From Diogma glabrata (Eukaryota; Arthropoda; Insecta; Diptera; Cylindrotomidae): DNA of 64,000 nucleotides. Below the pieces are notes generated by a model, which worked only from the letters and a program-made list of their open reading frames with translations, was not told where the DNA came from and made no database searches. Made by a program: the position numbers and the translations under genes. How positions within the stretch are numbered: position 1 is the first letter of the stretch; each line of letters opens with the position of its first letter. The DNA lies in assembly GCA_963693315.1 (NCBI GenBank), contig OY856188.1, positions 199,124,127 to 199,188,126 on the forward strand. The letters are read 5' to 3'. This document shows, piece by piece, positions 1 through 12,790 of the stretch.

Positions 1-2311
1 AGTATTGGAAATTCTGATCATTATTTAATTTCATCAGTTATCAAAACTGATTTACTTAAAACTACAGCTCCCAAACCCCGTAAAATATTTCACTACTCAA
101 AAATGGATAAGAGTGGTCTTCAAAATTTTTCCATGATTTCCCTTTCGACCGTCATTGTTTTTACACTCACAATGTAAATGTTTCTGCTCAAAATTTTACA
201 GAAACCATCCAATTTGCTATCAATAAATTCGTCCCTTTTGCCATAGTAAAACCCAAACAAAAATACTTGTATTCGAAAGCTGCCAAAGCGGCACTTAGAG
301 GCAAACGTAGATCATTTAATATTCATAACAAAACTCCCGCTAATCGATCCCAATATCTAAAGGCCAACAAAATATCTAACCAGATTATCCCAAACGAAAG
401 TCTGAAATTGACAACTTACGTCTATATCTATTTCTGACAAGAGTTTCTACAGTGCCATTAATTCTTTAAATTCTGGTACAAAATCTTTGTTTCCCCCTAT
501 TATTGATGGTGATTCAATCGCCAAAGATCCCGCCTGAAAATGTAACTTGTTCGCTGAACGCTTTGCTCTGAACTCTACTGTTTTGGAAACTCCTAAAGAA
601 ATACCCCAAATCCAGTCTTCAGGAGTTAATATGAATGAACTCCACTTCAAACCCAAAATAGTCGCTAAACTTTTAAAGGGGTTAAACATCAACAAAGCCT
701 CGGGAATGGACAACATTCCACTAATGAGTGGAATATTTTGAATACTTTTTCTAAAGAACTTGCACAAACTTTGACTAAGATATTCTACCAATCCTACAAA
801 TCTGGTATATTTCCCTCGTGCTGGAAGTTGGCAAATGTCCAGCCCGTCCCCTAAAAGGGACCAAAATCCGATATCTCAAATTATAGGCCAACAGCTTTAC
901 TATCGGTCCTATTCAAAGTCTACGAGTATTATATTAATGCACACATTTCAAAATTTCTGGAAGTAAATTATTAATAGCCGACAACCAATACGGTTTTCGA
1001 AACAAAAGATCAACTACCGATCTATTAAACTATGTAGCGCATTGTTGGAACAGCATACTTGATAAAAGTGGTGAAACATACGTTATCGCTTAGACATCTG
1101 GCATTCGATCGAGTCTGGCATGCCAACTTAATCAACAAGCTCGTTGCGTATGGTTTTCATCTCAATGTTGTGAAGTTGATTCAAGATTTTCTATCCGACC
1201 GATAAATTTCGGTCTTCTTAGACGGCTTTTCATCTAAAGTCTAAACTAATTAACGCTGGTGTACCTCAAGGCTCAGTATTGTCCTCAACCCTATTTTTGA
1301 TTTATATCAACGAATTGTTGAAAATCACCAACAATAAATAGTTTTGCAGATGATAGTCCTCTGTAGAAGTCGAGCCCCTTCCTTCAAAAGGTAAAATGTA
1401 CGAAGGAATTAATCCCGCCCGGAGAGACGCTGCCATAAACGTGAATAAAGACCTAAAAAAAGTCGCCGATTGGGGTGACCAAAACTTGTTCAATTTCAAC
1501 TCTACCAAAACACAGCTGTTGATTGTTTCTAGATGAAAGGCCGAGTGCCCCAAAAATATTTTATTCAGTATGTGTGATGAACCAATGCGTGAATGTAAAA
1601 ACATTTGTTTATTGGGTGTCACAGTTTCAAATGACCTACTCTGGAACGATCATGTAATGGCGATGGCAAAAAGTGCGTCTATGTAGAAAACTCGGCCCCC
1701 TAAATAGATGCAAAAATATATTCACTCCATACAAATTGCTCCATGCTTATAAGTCCTATATTCGTCTCTGTATGTAGTAGTCCCATATTCGTCTCTAAAT
1801 ACTGTTGTCAAGTTTGGGGTGCTGCTTTTCCATCTTGTTCCTCTTGGACTCTGTTCAAAGGCGAGCTATACGAATTGTGCGGGTGATCGAGATTTGACAT
1901 CAAAACTTGATTCCGTACAACATCGTCGCACTGTTGCTGATCTCGTTGTTTTTTACAAATATTGACATCAACAGTGCTTAGATGAAATCAGCAGCATCAT
2001 GCCTGAAACTTATTCTTATCCCGTTTCACTCGGCAATCGGCTAACGCAAGCAGTCAAACGGTCGAGATCCCGCGTTGTCATACTGACAGATCGCAGAAAG
2101 ACTTACATTTCGTCCGAACTGCATACAAATGGAATAGTTTGCCGGAATCCATGGTTTTAGGTGGTTTCAATCCGCAGAGGCTTAAAAAAAGCGTTTATCA
2201 ACACCTTAGAGTGCAAGTTGTTGTGGGACCTAGGTCTTAAAAGGTATTTATGTGTTGCTGTGAACCCTATACCACAACACTTTTTATTTAAACAAAGAAA
2301 AAACAAATAAA
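1..2311 (+). mobile_element. LINE-A copy 1, decayed non-LTR retrotransposon (endonuclease end, RT, 3' end)
   Basis: Translating across frames gives the end of an APE-type endonuclease (GNSDH at 7-24; the SDH triplet is typical of these enzymes), then a reverse transcriptase: NINKASGMD near 690, NQYGFRNKRSTTDLLNYV near 985-1030, AFDRVWHANLINKLVAYGF near 1105-1160, GVPQGSVLS near 1258 and FADD at 1343-1354. A C-terminal region with YKSYIR-like and QHRRTVADLVVFYKY motifs follows near 1740-1970. Many frameshifts and stops break it, so it is a pseudogene. The 3' end (a GTGTTG(C/T)(T/T)GTGA-type motif then an A-rich tail) recurs in the other LINE-A copies of this window. The motif style resembles the Jockey/CR1 group of LINEs; the clade is inference. 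The window edge cuts the 5' side. Confidence 0.85.
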
Positions 2312-2424
2312 AACCAAAATTTTAATACATATATATTTTACTTATTCTTCGTTTGAATTTTTATTTAAATTTGGAACTTTTATATTTTGTTAAGAGGGTA
2401 CGCTGTTATCACTTTACCAGTCGT

Positions 2425-2609
2425 CAATTTGAAATCAATTGAACAGTACTTATTTTTCACATAAAATTTACGTGTGGTTGTCTCAACCACACCCTTCTGT
2501 ACCGGTTCAGTTGTTAAATCAATTTCGGAATTTGATTCGTCATATCTGTTCCGCGGCGAGGTTGAGACAACTGAATTTCGATTGGTAATAGAACTTGTAT
2601 TTTTCAGTG
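2425..2609 (+). repeat. Partial copy of the CACTG-ended MITE-like repeat
   Basis: This stretch aligns by eye with 22910-23099: TTCACATAAA, GTTGTCTCAAC, a TTGATTCG(T/C)CATAT core, GGTTGAGACAA, then TTTTTCAGTG at the right end. The left end with its CACTGAAAAA terminus is not seen, so the copy is truncated. Inside, GTTGTCTCAAC and GTTGAGACAAC form an inverted pair. No credible protein. Confidence 0.6.
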
Positions 2610-3662
2610 CACTGACTCCTTACCAAAGTGGTGTTTTTCAACTGTTGCAACTTGCAAATATTTAAATCTTTGTTAAAAAATATTCACAAAAGTCCCGTAT
2701 CTAAATATTTCGTTCAATGTCCATATAGATAGTCTGGTTTTTTATGTGGTGGTTCTAAAATTCTTCTCTCTGAGTAGGGTTTCTAAAACAGTGGTTTTTA
2801 AAAAACAGCTGTTTGCTGTTTTGAAATTTTGAAAAAACATCTGTTAACAGCTGTTTTACTGTTTTTTTCATGTTTTATGAAAGTTTAAGCTAAATTTTAA
2901 AATATGTTTTATTTTTTATAATAATATGCTCAAAATACAACGATAACGACTGATAACGACTTAGTAGAAAAGCCTCACTTTTTTTACAGAAGTTGGCACA
3001 AACTAAAAACACTTTTTCCACATCCATAGATGTTGGCTTAATTGTAAATATCGCATCAAAAATCTTCTGTAAATGTTCTCTATGTTAGCCTGTGGTTTGG
3101 ATAGAGAACAGAGAAAATTAAGCCTTTAATCACTTGAAATTGTCTTATCCAGGAGACTATTGGTGACTCATTTTTCTGAAGCAATACATTATAAGTTCTT
3201 GTACAGTTAAAATTCACTTGTATAAATTATAGGTAGTTGTTTTAATTATTTCAACATCATTTACGCTAAGAATAGATGCCACCGTGCCTGCAAAAATTAT
3301 TGTAGTATAGTAGTGCTCTTAAGACTGCCTTATAAATTATTAACCTCTGTATTCCCAACGTATTGACCTCTGTATTACCAATCAATTCGAATCTTCAAAT
3401 CGTTCAACAACTTCTTACTAATTTCAGTATTTATTAATGAGAGTATTTCAAACATGAATTCTAATATTGTAATATTCTAATATTGTATTCTAAGTTCCTC
3501 CACCGTTAGTTTACAGGTCTCATCGCTTCTAGTAAATCTTTTAACGCATCTACATTGTCGACCAAATCTAAATCTGTCTTAAATTGCAATAAAGTCTTGT
3601 AATCATCAATCAAGCATTGTTGGGATTGAGTTCTAGCGAGTCTTTACATCGAGGTGAATTAA
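2610..3662. other. AT-rich non-coding stretch
   Basis: I see no gene here. It holds poly-T and poly-A runs, a short duplicated phrase 'gacctctgtatt' near 3340-3380, and a run of CAGCTGTTT-like half-palindromes near 2805-2865. None of these is assignable to a known element. Confidence 0.5.
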
Positions 3663-5724
3663 TGCGGCGACGTCGATGCGGCGTCGATGAAAGGTGGACT
3701 GTATTTTTTTCCCTGAAGATATATTTGATGTGAGTTGGTTGGCACATCAACTTCCAACACCGTGATGCAAATATGGAAATATCTCAACTCATATAATAAT
3801 TGAAGTTATGTAAACGAGATGATTAACTGAAGCGATGACGAAAATATCTCAGCTCATATAATAGTTGAAATCATGTACATATGAGATTAATGATGCAATG
3901 ATGAAAATATATCAGCTCATATAATGGTTGTAGTTATGTACATATGAGATGAATGATACAATGAAGAAAATATCAGCTCATATAATAGTTGAAGTTATGT
4001 AAATGAGATGATTAACTGGAGCAATGACGAAAATATCAGCTCATATAATAGTTGAAATCATGTACATATAAGATGATTGATGCAATGATGAAAATATATC
4101 AGCTCATATAATGGCTGAAGTAATGGAAATGAGATGATCAACTGAAGCAACGACGAAACTATCTCAGCTCATATAATAGTTGAAAATCATGTACATATGA
4201 GATGATTGATTGAAGCAATGACGAAAATATCTCAGCTCATATAATAGATGAAATTATGTAAGTGAGATGAATGATGCAATGATGGAAATATCTCAGCTCA
4301 TATAATAATTGCAGTTATGTAAACGAGATGATTAACTGAAGCAATGACGAAAATATCAGCTCATATAATAGTTGAACATCATGTACATATGAGATGATTG
4401 ATTGAAGCAATGACGAAAATATCAGCTCATATAATAGTTGAACATCATGTACATATGAGATGATTGATTGAAGCAATGACGAAAATATCTCAGCTCATAT
4501 AATAATTAAAAATCATGTACATATGAAATGAAAGATGCAATGATGAAAATATATCAGCTCATATAATAGTTGAAGGTATGTAAATGAGATGATTAACTGA
4601 AGTAATGACGAAAATATCAGCTCATATAATAGTTGAAATCATGTACATATGAGATGATTGATTGAAGTAATGACGAAAATATCAGCTTATATAATAGTGG
4701 AAATCATGTACATATGAGATGAATGATGCAATGATGAAAATATATCAGCTCATATAATAGTTGAAAATCATGTACATATGAGATGATTGATTGAAGCAAT
4801 GACGAAAATATCAGCTCATATAATAGTTGAAAATCATGTACAGATGAATGATGCAATGATGAAAATATATCAGCTCATATAATAGTTGAAGTTATGTACA
4901 TGAGATGATTAACTGAAGTAATGACGAAAATATCAGATCATATAATAGTTGAAATCATGTACATATGAGATGAACGATGCAATGATGAAAATATATCAGC
5001 TCATATAATGATTTAAAATCATGTACATATGAAATTAAAGATGCATGGAAAAATCACCCGTTCCAATCGATGAAAACTTATACGAGTTTTTTTACTGCAT
5101 GCACACTCGACGAATATTTGTCAGAGAACAAAGAAAAAACTATTTGGTTAATTTATATATACATTAAAAAACTGACCTGATGCACACAACTTTATATAAA
5201 CTTCATTTATTAATTTTACAATTACTGATTTAACACAAGGGAATACAAAATATTTAAAATTTACTTAAAACTAACAAAGAGAGAGCTTAGCTCATATTCA
5301 ACCAACTACATGGTAACACAAACAACACTTTTTACTGACTATACTATTCAGATATAAATTCGTAAGAATAAGAGAACAAAACTACCAAAACAGTCCATTT
5401 TATAGAAAGCCAAAACTCTACAAATCATAAAACTCAACTACTGTCAAGTTTTCCAACGATCTCGAAAATATCGAATGAATAATATAGAATAACGAACACA
5501 TCAATTCAATGTGAACATTGAGAATATCAAACTAAAAATCAAAATATACCGAACACATCAATTCAAAATTGACATTTAGATTGACATTTCAAAAGGATTG
5601 TTTTGGTAATATTTGCATAATTTTATAAATAATAAATAAATCTTTAATTGGTTTTGTTTTGATTCTAATTTAAAATATTTTAATTTTTCAGATGAACTAA
5701 AAAATTCACGATAATGCGTGAACA
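3663..5724 (+). mobile_element. Long direct repeat 1: candidate 5' LTR of a LARD-like element
   Basis: The sequence repeats nearly verbatim at 8329-9927 plus 20266-20464. The shared segment opens at TGCGGCG(TCGATGA), runs through a ~65-bp minisatellite, and closes with ATAATGCGTGAACA, giving TG...CA ends as in LTRs. Directly after the closing CA comes TAC and then TGGCGACC (5728-5735), which looks like a primer-binding site. The copy is 2062 bp, longer than the right copy (about 1798 bp) because it has four more minisatellite units. I found no clear target duplication, and the exact left boundary is blurred by a CGGCG(A)CGTCGATG tandem. Alternative: a segmental duplication around an unrelated interior. 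Confidence 0.5.
3783..5045 (+). repeat. Minisatellite, ~65-bp unit, about 20 copies
   Basis: AGCTCATATAAT recurs every 55-70 bp, about 20 times by count. Units vary in a patterned way after it: some read GTTATGTAAATGAGATGATTAACTG, others AATCATGTACATATGAGATGATTGATTG, others end GATGCAATGATGAAAATATA. The order of variants matches the array at 8433-9443, which shows that the two arrays were duplicated as blocks. (Sequence phrases are split here as 'GTTATGTAAATGAG' + 'ATGATTAACTG' and so on.). Confidence 0.9.
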
Positions 5725-5727
5725 TAC

Positions 5728-5735
5728 TGGCGACC
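5728..5735 (+). promoter_or_regulatory. Primer-binding-site-like TGGCGACC
   Basis: TGGCGACC sits 3 bp after the CA end of direct repeat 1. TGG complements the CCA end of tRNAs, and TGGCGACC begins the tRNA-Arg type primer site known from insect mdg1-like elements. The match does not continue clearly beyond eight bases, so this is only suggestive. Confidence 0.35.
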
Positions 5736-6564
5736 TTAAAGTATTTACTTTAACAAAATGAAACGGTCCAGGCTGCGACATGGTTGCAATTACGTAATCC
5801 CTTAAAACCAGTTACGGACAGCAACTAAAGTAAATTTTAAGTGTATGAATATTCAGGGATGACTGTAGTCGAGGTGAGTGACTTGTCAGACTGAACAGAC
5901 TGGTCGCAGAACATTGTTGCTTGAGTCACGTGGGCGATTGCAAATATTAATTAGTGAAATATAAACCACCACTAGTTTGTAATTACTTGATACAACAAAC
6001 TGCTGCAAATCTTCAACATCAAGATGTGAGATTACGCTGATTCGTGCTACTGAGCGTTTCAGAATGGATTCAGCTGGGTTAATGGAAATGACAATAGGCT
6101 CAATTTAAAATGACACAACGATTGTACAACGAAATTGAGTTGTCGGACACACTCTGTGACGAAGAGTAGACCACATGAATGCTACTTGTTGGACATGCTG
6201 AAGATTACGAGCTTCAATGAAGTTGGCAATGTTGTGGAAGCAGAATTTTTAAAAACATCACAATCCGCTACGTGACACCATACATACGACGAAACCAAGC
6301 TCTAAAAGGGTCAGCTGATGAGTTAATACCGATTTCCAACTGAACCGCCCTGAGACGAAACACGCGAACATGCATATGAACCATTTGTCAGTTGCATTTG
6401 AGCACGCATCCCGAGCCAATAGAGGGGGCCTGCAAAAGTTAAATGTCAACGATTAAAGCTCGGTGCTACAACCTGAATTATCAATTTGGCAGACGGAAAT
6501 GACAAAATATAAAATTCTAATTCAAACGAAATCATTTTCGGTTTGTAACATAAACTAGACGAAA

Positions 6565-6744
6565 GACGCGTGAAAATAACTAATGACTTTAATTCTTACT
6601 GAAGACTCCCATGTTACTAAATTATAATTAAACCTATAACGACTTAAGATACTAGGACACGTGAAAATAACGAATGACCTTAATTCCTACTGAAGACAAC
6701 CATTTTACTAAATTATAATTAAACCTATAACGACTTAAGATACT
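6565..6744 (+). repeat. Tandem pair, period 91 bp
   Basis: Two adjacent units begin GAC(G/A)CGTGAAAATAAC and end CCTATAACGACTTAAGATACTA. They differ at a handful of positions. The pair lies inside the ORF-less interior. Confidence 0.8.
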
Positions 6745-7224
6745 ACCGAACTATTAACTACCAAATATTGAATTAAAACGAATTCTAATGACGGATACTA
6801 TTGAATACAAAAGAGGCATGTAAGCCATTTAGCAAGTATACATTGGTTAACATTGGAAAAAATTGTTTGATTTTGTCTCAACGACTATACGACAAAGGTG
6901 GGCTGTCAGACACACTCTGCAAAGGTAACGAAGAATGAGACAAGAGTGAACATCTGTTGGAATTATGATAGCAACAAGGAGAACGACGAAAAATTAATGA
7001 AGCTAACACATCCAAATACCAGCGAATGTTGGACAACCAATATCAAAACTTCCATGTTGATTGATGAACGATGTGAATTGAATAACTAATTATTTCACAC
7101 CTAAAAACGGTGATTTTGAAATGATCCGATGAATAAATTGGTAATTTAATATTGGAACATCCGATGAATATGCTATTTAATCTACTAGAATCCGATGAAT
7201 ATAATACATAATATAACAGAAACC

Positions 7225-7735
7225 TAAAAATAACAATTAATCTAATAAGGTACGACGAATGATTTAAAAATACGACAGAACGATTTTCTAAAATATTAAC
7301 GAAGACAACAATTGTATCTGGAAATCACATTCTACTAAGTACGACGAAACGAATAGTGACTCCAACTATTAACGAAAAATCGCATTCCAACAAGGTACGA
7401 CGAAAAAAGAATAACGATTTTCAAAATATTAGCGACGACAACAATTATATCTGGAAATCACATTCTACTAAGTACGACGAAAACGAATAGTGACTCCAAC
7501 TATTAACGAAAAATCGCATTCCAACAAGATACGACGAAAAATAAATAACGATTTTCAAAATAGTAGCGACGACAACAATTATATCTGGAAATCACATTCT
7601 ACTAAGTACGACGAAAACGAATAGTGACTCCAACTATTAACGAAAAATCGCATTCCAACAAGGTACGACGAAAAAAGAATAACTATTTTCAAAATATTAG
7701 CGAAGACAACAATTATATGGAACTCAAGTTACATT
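7225..7735 (+). repeat. Tandem repeat, ~133-bp unit, three main copies
   Basis: The phrase ACGACGAAA(A)CGAATAGTG starts at 7341, 7474 and 7608, giving periods of 133 and 134 bp. Each unit also holds CGACGACAACAATTATATC and AAAAATCGCATTCCAACAAG. More decayed half-units lie on both sides (7240-7340 and 7700-7900). Confidence 0.85.
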
Positions 7736-8432
7736 AAAGTACGACGAACTGAATTATTAACGGAAATAAGAAATTTATCTTGGAATTCAAATTCCATTAG
7801 AGTATGACGAGATGTATAAAGATTTTTTAAAAATATTAACGACGACAGCAAAATTATTTTGGAATTCAAATTCCATTCAGGTACGACGAGATTTTGTACG
7901 ACGTTGTTTTTTCAAGAGGTCTTCGTAAGGGGAATCCGGCATGTTAACCTTATGGAAAATTAATACCGAAGAGAAAAACGGATGAACATTGTTCCAGACG
8001 AAATATGTCAATAAAATGAAACAAACCGACAAGCCATCCACCATAGACAATTAAACAATCGACTAAGCGACATTGTACACCCCGTAGTAGTGAATGTCCC
8101 GAAAAAATCACGATTATATGATCACGCAAGTCGTGTTAATAAACAATGACAATATAAATGCTAGAGAAATGCATAATGTTAATGATATTTGACCAAAATT
8201 TAAATAATTAAGTTACTTATAAATTATACTAAATGGTACCTTAAATTATCCAAAAACGTTGGTTGGTTTTTTTTCTTCCGAAGTTATTTTGAGACGAGCT
8301 GCGTATATATCCGACTCGAAGGACCAAATGATGCGGCGTCGATGAGAGGTGGACTGTATTTTTTTCCCTGAAGATATATTTGATGTGAGTTGGTTGGCAC
8401 ATCAACTTCCAACACCGTGATGCAAATATGGA

Positions 8433-9443
8433 AATATCTCAACTCATATAATAATTGAAGTTATGTAAACGAGATGATTAACTGAAGCGATGACGAAAAT
8501 ATCTCAGCTCATATAATAGTTGAAATCATGTACATATGAGATTAATGATGCAATGATGAAAATATATCAGCTCATATAATGGTTGTAGTTATGTACATAT
8601 GAGATGAATGATACAATGAAGAAAATATCAGCTCATATAATAGTTGAAGTTATGTAAATGAGATGATTAACTGGAGCAATGACGAAAATATCAGCTCATA
8701 TAATAGTTGAAATCATGTACATATGAGATGATTGATGAAAATATATCAGCTCATATAATGGTTGAAGTTATGGAAATGAGATGATCAACTGAAGCAACGA
8801 CGAAACTATCTCAGCTCATATAATAGTTGAAAATCATGTACATATGAGATGATTGATTGAAGCAATGACGAAAATATCTCAGCTCATATAATAGATGAAA
8901 TTATGTAAGTGAGATGAATGATGCAATGATGGAAATATCTCAGCTCATATAATAATTGCAGTTATGTAAACGAGATGATTAACTGAAGCAATGACGAAAA
9001 TATCTCAGCTCATATAATAGTTGAAATCATGTACATATGAGATGATTGATTGAAGCAATGACGAAAATATCAGCTCATATAATAGTTGAACATCATGTAC
9101 ATATGAGATGATTGATTGAAGCAATGACGAAAATATCAGCTCATATAATAGTTGAACATCATGTACATATGAGATGATTGATTGAAGCAATGACGAAAAT
9201 ATCTCAGCTCATATAATAATTTAAAATCATGTACATATGAAATGAAAGATGCAATGATGAAAATATATCAGCTCATATAATGGTTGAAGTTATGTACATG
9301 AGATGATTAACTGAAGTAATGACGAAAATATCAGATCATATAATAGTTGAAATCATGTACATATGAGATGAACGATGCAATGATGAAAATATATCAGCTC
9401 ATATAATGATTTAAAATCATGTACATATGAAATGAAAGATGCA
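8433..9443 (+). repeat. Minisatellite, ~65-bp unit, about 16 copies
   Basis: Same unit and same variant order as 3783-5045, counted as 16 copies of the AGCTCATATAAT core. Relative to the first array a block of about four units is missing near its right side, after the ATTTAAAATC variant. Confidence 0.9.
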
Positions 9444-9923
9444 TGGAAAAATCACCCGTTCCAATCGATGAAAACTTATACGAGTTTTTTTACTGCATGC
9501 ACACTCGACGAATATTTGAAGGAGAACAAAGAAAAAACTATTTGGTTAATTTATATATACATTAAAAAACTGACCTGATGCACACAACTTTATATAAACT
9601 TCATTTATTAATTTTACAATTACTGATTTAACACATGGGAATACAAAATATTTAAAATTTACTTAAAACTAACAAAGAGAGAGCTTAGCTCATACTCAAC
9701 CAACTACATGGTAACACAAACAACACTTTTTACTGACTATACTATTCAGATATAAATTCGTAAGAATAAGAGAACAAAACTACCAAAACAGTCCATTTTA
9801 TAGAAAGCCAAAACTCTACAAATCATAAAACTCAACTACTGTCAAGTTTTCCAACGATCTCGAAAATATCGAATGAATAATATAGAATAACGAACACATC
9901 AATTCAATGTGAACATTGAGAAT

Positions 9924-9927
9924 ATCA
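9924..9927 (+). repeat. Target duplication ATCA, left
   Basis: ATCA directly precedes the left LTR and is repeated directly after the right LTR (20262-20265). The empty site in direct repeat 1 carries a single ATCA. Confidence 0.85.
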
Positions 9928-11604
9928 TGTAAAGCCTGGACCTTACAATTTAAATAATAGATGCTTAGGCATCTATTTATCCAAGGGTTTTATATTTAAA
10001 CATTCCAAAAATAATACATGAATAAGCGGACTAAACCATGCGTGGACTCTACCGCGGAAAAATCTCTAATACACAAAACTACTTTAGCAGACCATTAGGT
10101 CTAAAACAAAAATTTAAATCAAATTCAAAGAATATAAACAAAAGGACATAAAAATACCTTAATTAATTATGCTGCAGGATGTTTGTGGTTGTTTTGATCG
10201 TTGTATGTCGCTTATAGCTAATTTCTTATGCGCTGGTACACTTCAATATTCTTTTGCCTTTCAAAACCTTTTTCTACAGCTTGCACTAGATGATGGTCTT
10301 CCATATGCGTTTTTATCCATTTGTTGTTTAAGAATTTTGATACGGTAATCTTAATTTCACCTATTTTAATCTCCATATAGAAGATGCGCAGTACTTTCAT
10401 CAAATCTTCACATAAACACAAAATTTTGTTTAATCACAATTTTCTTTTTCTTTTTAATCAGATTCAAATATAAATATTTTTTTTTTCTTATCTTTTACAT
10501 ATATATACATATCGAAAAATTAATATAATTTACGTTCATGATAAAACTTGATCACATTTTCTTTTTTTTTTTTCAATTTTCATTTTTGTTTCAATTTATG
10601 CTATTAACGTTAAAACAAACTAAACTCAGTAAGAAAGACAGTTTTCTTAAAGATGCGCAACCGCATCCTCGAATGACTTCGATATTTAATTTATTCCTGA
10701 AAATCACAACCGCGACTGCCAATTTTGAGTTTTATTTTTTATTTTAATTTTATGTTTAAATTTTGCGATTTAAAAATCGTAACCGAACCTTTTAAGTTTT
10801 AACATGATTTTGTAGATAAAATCATACTGACCTAATTATCAAAAATTCTTTGTTTAAATAATCTAAACGAAGGGGAGCGAAGGAGATGACCATTCAAAAA
10901 TTTTGTATATTTCTCTCTGTTTCAAACAAAGGAATTTAATCGGTTTTTTTAGAACGAGATCGTCAACCAATTATAAAAAAAAAGAAAGAAGGATCGACAA
11001 CATATAATTCGTGTTGGTTTTGTTTTCAGTTATTATAGAGAGAACGAAATAACAATAACCACGAAATGCAACAATTTTGTTAACAGTTTAATTAAACAGA
11101 TGATGATGAGATTGTGTCTGATAGCATCAACAAAGAAATGAAAAATGCAATTACAACTACATGAGTTTTATTTTTGTTTGATTAAAACAAAGTAGAAGAA
11201 TGTTTACGAATTTAAGCAATGTTAATTGTGAGACTGATAGTTTTGTTAATAGAAATTGTTACTGAATCAACACGACGTGTTGTTTTAGCAACGCGATTAA
11301 TTAATGGTTTTGATACTGGTTCATTATGTAATGTATTTTTGTTGAACTAAGTTGCTGTTTCATGTAGTTACGGATGTTAAACTGAAGATTACCAAGTAGT
11401 GAGTTTATAAGGGAGAGAAGAAATAGAACAGTGTGGTGACTGAAGAAAATGTATCCTTGACTGTTCGTTGACCGTTAAATCTCACTACCAAGGCATACAT
11501 TTCCTTCAGTCTACCAATACAGAACCTGCACTCGTTCTGGAGTGGGATGTAGACTCTCTTATAAACGCTATTGGTTAGATAATTCCCCAGATTGCGGCAT
11601 AACA
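9928..11604 (-). repeat. 3' LTR of the gypsy element
   Basis: 1677 bp, same length as 18585-20261 and identical wherever I compared them. On the minus strand it begins TGTTATGCCGCAATCTGGGG and ends GGTCCAGGCTTTACA. No protein-coding function; short open frames inside occur identically in both LTRs. Upstream on the minus strand I see no clean polypurine tract, only CAGGAAATTGTC. Confidence 0.88.
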
Positions 11605-12790
11605 GACAATTTCCTGAACCGATATCAAACAAGCATTCCACAGTGAAATGCTTTTTGTGAAGATTAAGGAAAGAAAAATATGTAGCAATCACCATTATTT
11701 ACCGATATAGGTATACGAATTGATGAGTCGAGTGCCTCTCCCAAGACAACCAGATGTTTAGAATTTTTGCATGACGCTAAATGATGAAAGAAAGTGCGCA
11801 TTGTAGATGTTGAGTAACCATGATGAAAAATAAAGATGTTTGAATTACTGATGTTGTATATCCATTATGAAAAAAATTGTGAATTATAAATGTGTAATTA
11901 AAAAAAATTGTTTTATTTATGTTGACTTAATGACTATTGCATCCAAATCCTTGATTGTAGAATGCTAGAGTTTTGTTGATCAGCTGCATTAATGATATCG
12001 TGTAAACTGTCATGTCTCGCTGTAAAAGTTCCCCAATTGAGACATGCCGAGTCCCAGCGGACAACAGGCATCGCAGAGTTGGTAAGCGTGCGCAAATAAA
12101 TCAAGTGTCAGATACTAGTGAATGAAATTATGTTATTTATTAAAGGTAAGTTCTATTGCAATAAGAGGAATACAAATGTTGACCATCATGACCATTAACC
12201 GAAATTCCATACTTGAGAGCCCTGTTCAGTAATTGTATGTGGAACTGATGACAGATATGAGCCTAATAATCTCTTTCTACGTACATCAAATTTCCCAAAA
12301 AAAAACTAAAACTATTGAAAAAAAACTAAAACTAATGAAAAAAAACTACCTAATACTCTTACTGAACAGCGCCCTCAAGTACCAAAATTCAATTTCAGGC
12401 AATGAGAGACAGCATTACTATTGTTAGCGATAAAGACTATCTATAAAAATAGTGAAAATTTGTGAAAGTTAATAAAAAAATGAATGGGGAGTGGTAAGCT
12501 AATACAAAGTAGAGTCAGATAACCGCAGACAGAGTCTTAAGCGGCTCACATCTAACACGAAAACGTTAATATGTTAAGCATAGTGGATGATTTATTAGAA
12601 CAACCAAGGCGAGAAATTTTAATAAATCAAGATACCAATGTAAAGAATAATAAAAAAAAATTACTAATAATTAATAAATTAATAATGATAAAAAAAAACT
12701 ATTACAGGATAATAAATTAACAGGGATGTATACTAAAGATAATACAAAAATAAGTTAAGAGATTTAAAACTGATGGGGATTAATTAAATG
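11605..12790 (-). other. Gypsy interior between integrase tail and 3' LTR, no recognisable gene
   Basis: About 1.2 kb, AT-rich, lying downstream of the element's open frame on the minus strand. An envelope-like ORF could sit here in some gypsy relatives, but no frame is long enough and no signal peptide or membrane protein is visible. A 96-codon frame (11405-11695) crosses the LTR border and is probably chance. Confidence 0.55.

Larger units (their letters stand above)
5725..8328 (+). mobile_element. Interior of the candidate LARD-like element, no coding capacity
   Basis: This 2.6-kb stretch lies between the two long direct repeats. No reading frame longer than about 65 codons looks real and no Gag or Pol motif is visible in any frame. 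It is rich in CGACGAA motifs, has a 91-bp tandem pair (6565-6744) and three units of ~133 bp (7225-7735). A phrase TGTC(A/G)GACACACTCTG occurs at about 6142 and 6904. The interior starts with TACTGGCGACC; no clear polypurine tract precedes the right repeat, only GAAGGACCAAA. Confidence 0.45.
8329..9927 (+). mobile_element. Long direct repeat 2, left part (candidate 3' LTR, interrupted)
   Basis: It matches 3663-5530 from TGATGCGGCGTCGATGA onward, including the 16-unit minisatellite and its flank ending GAACATTGAGAATATCA. It is then cut by the gypsy element, and the homology resumes at 20262. In the uninterrupted copy the same junction reads GAATATCAAACTAAAA (5524-5540). Confidence 0.75.

Noticed and set aside
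447..791. A 114-codon minus-strand frame
   Set aside because: It is the antisense of the LINE-A reverse transcriptase; the plus strand carries the family motifs.
9005..9190. A repeated protein of ~22-residue units on the minus strand
   Set aside because: It is a translation of the 65-bp minisatellite and breaks as soon as the unit length changes.
10218..10747. Open frames of 67 and 69 codons, repeated at 18875-19404
   Set aside because: They lie in the two LTRs; their identity comes from LTR identity, not from selection on proteins.
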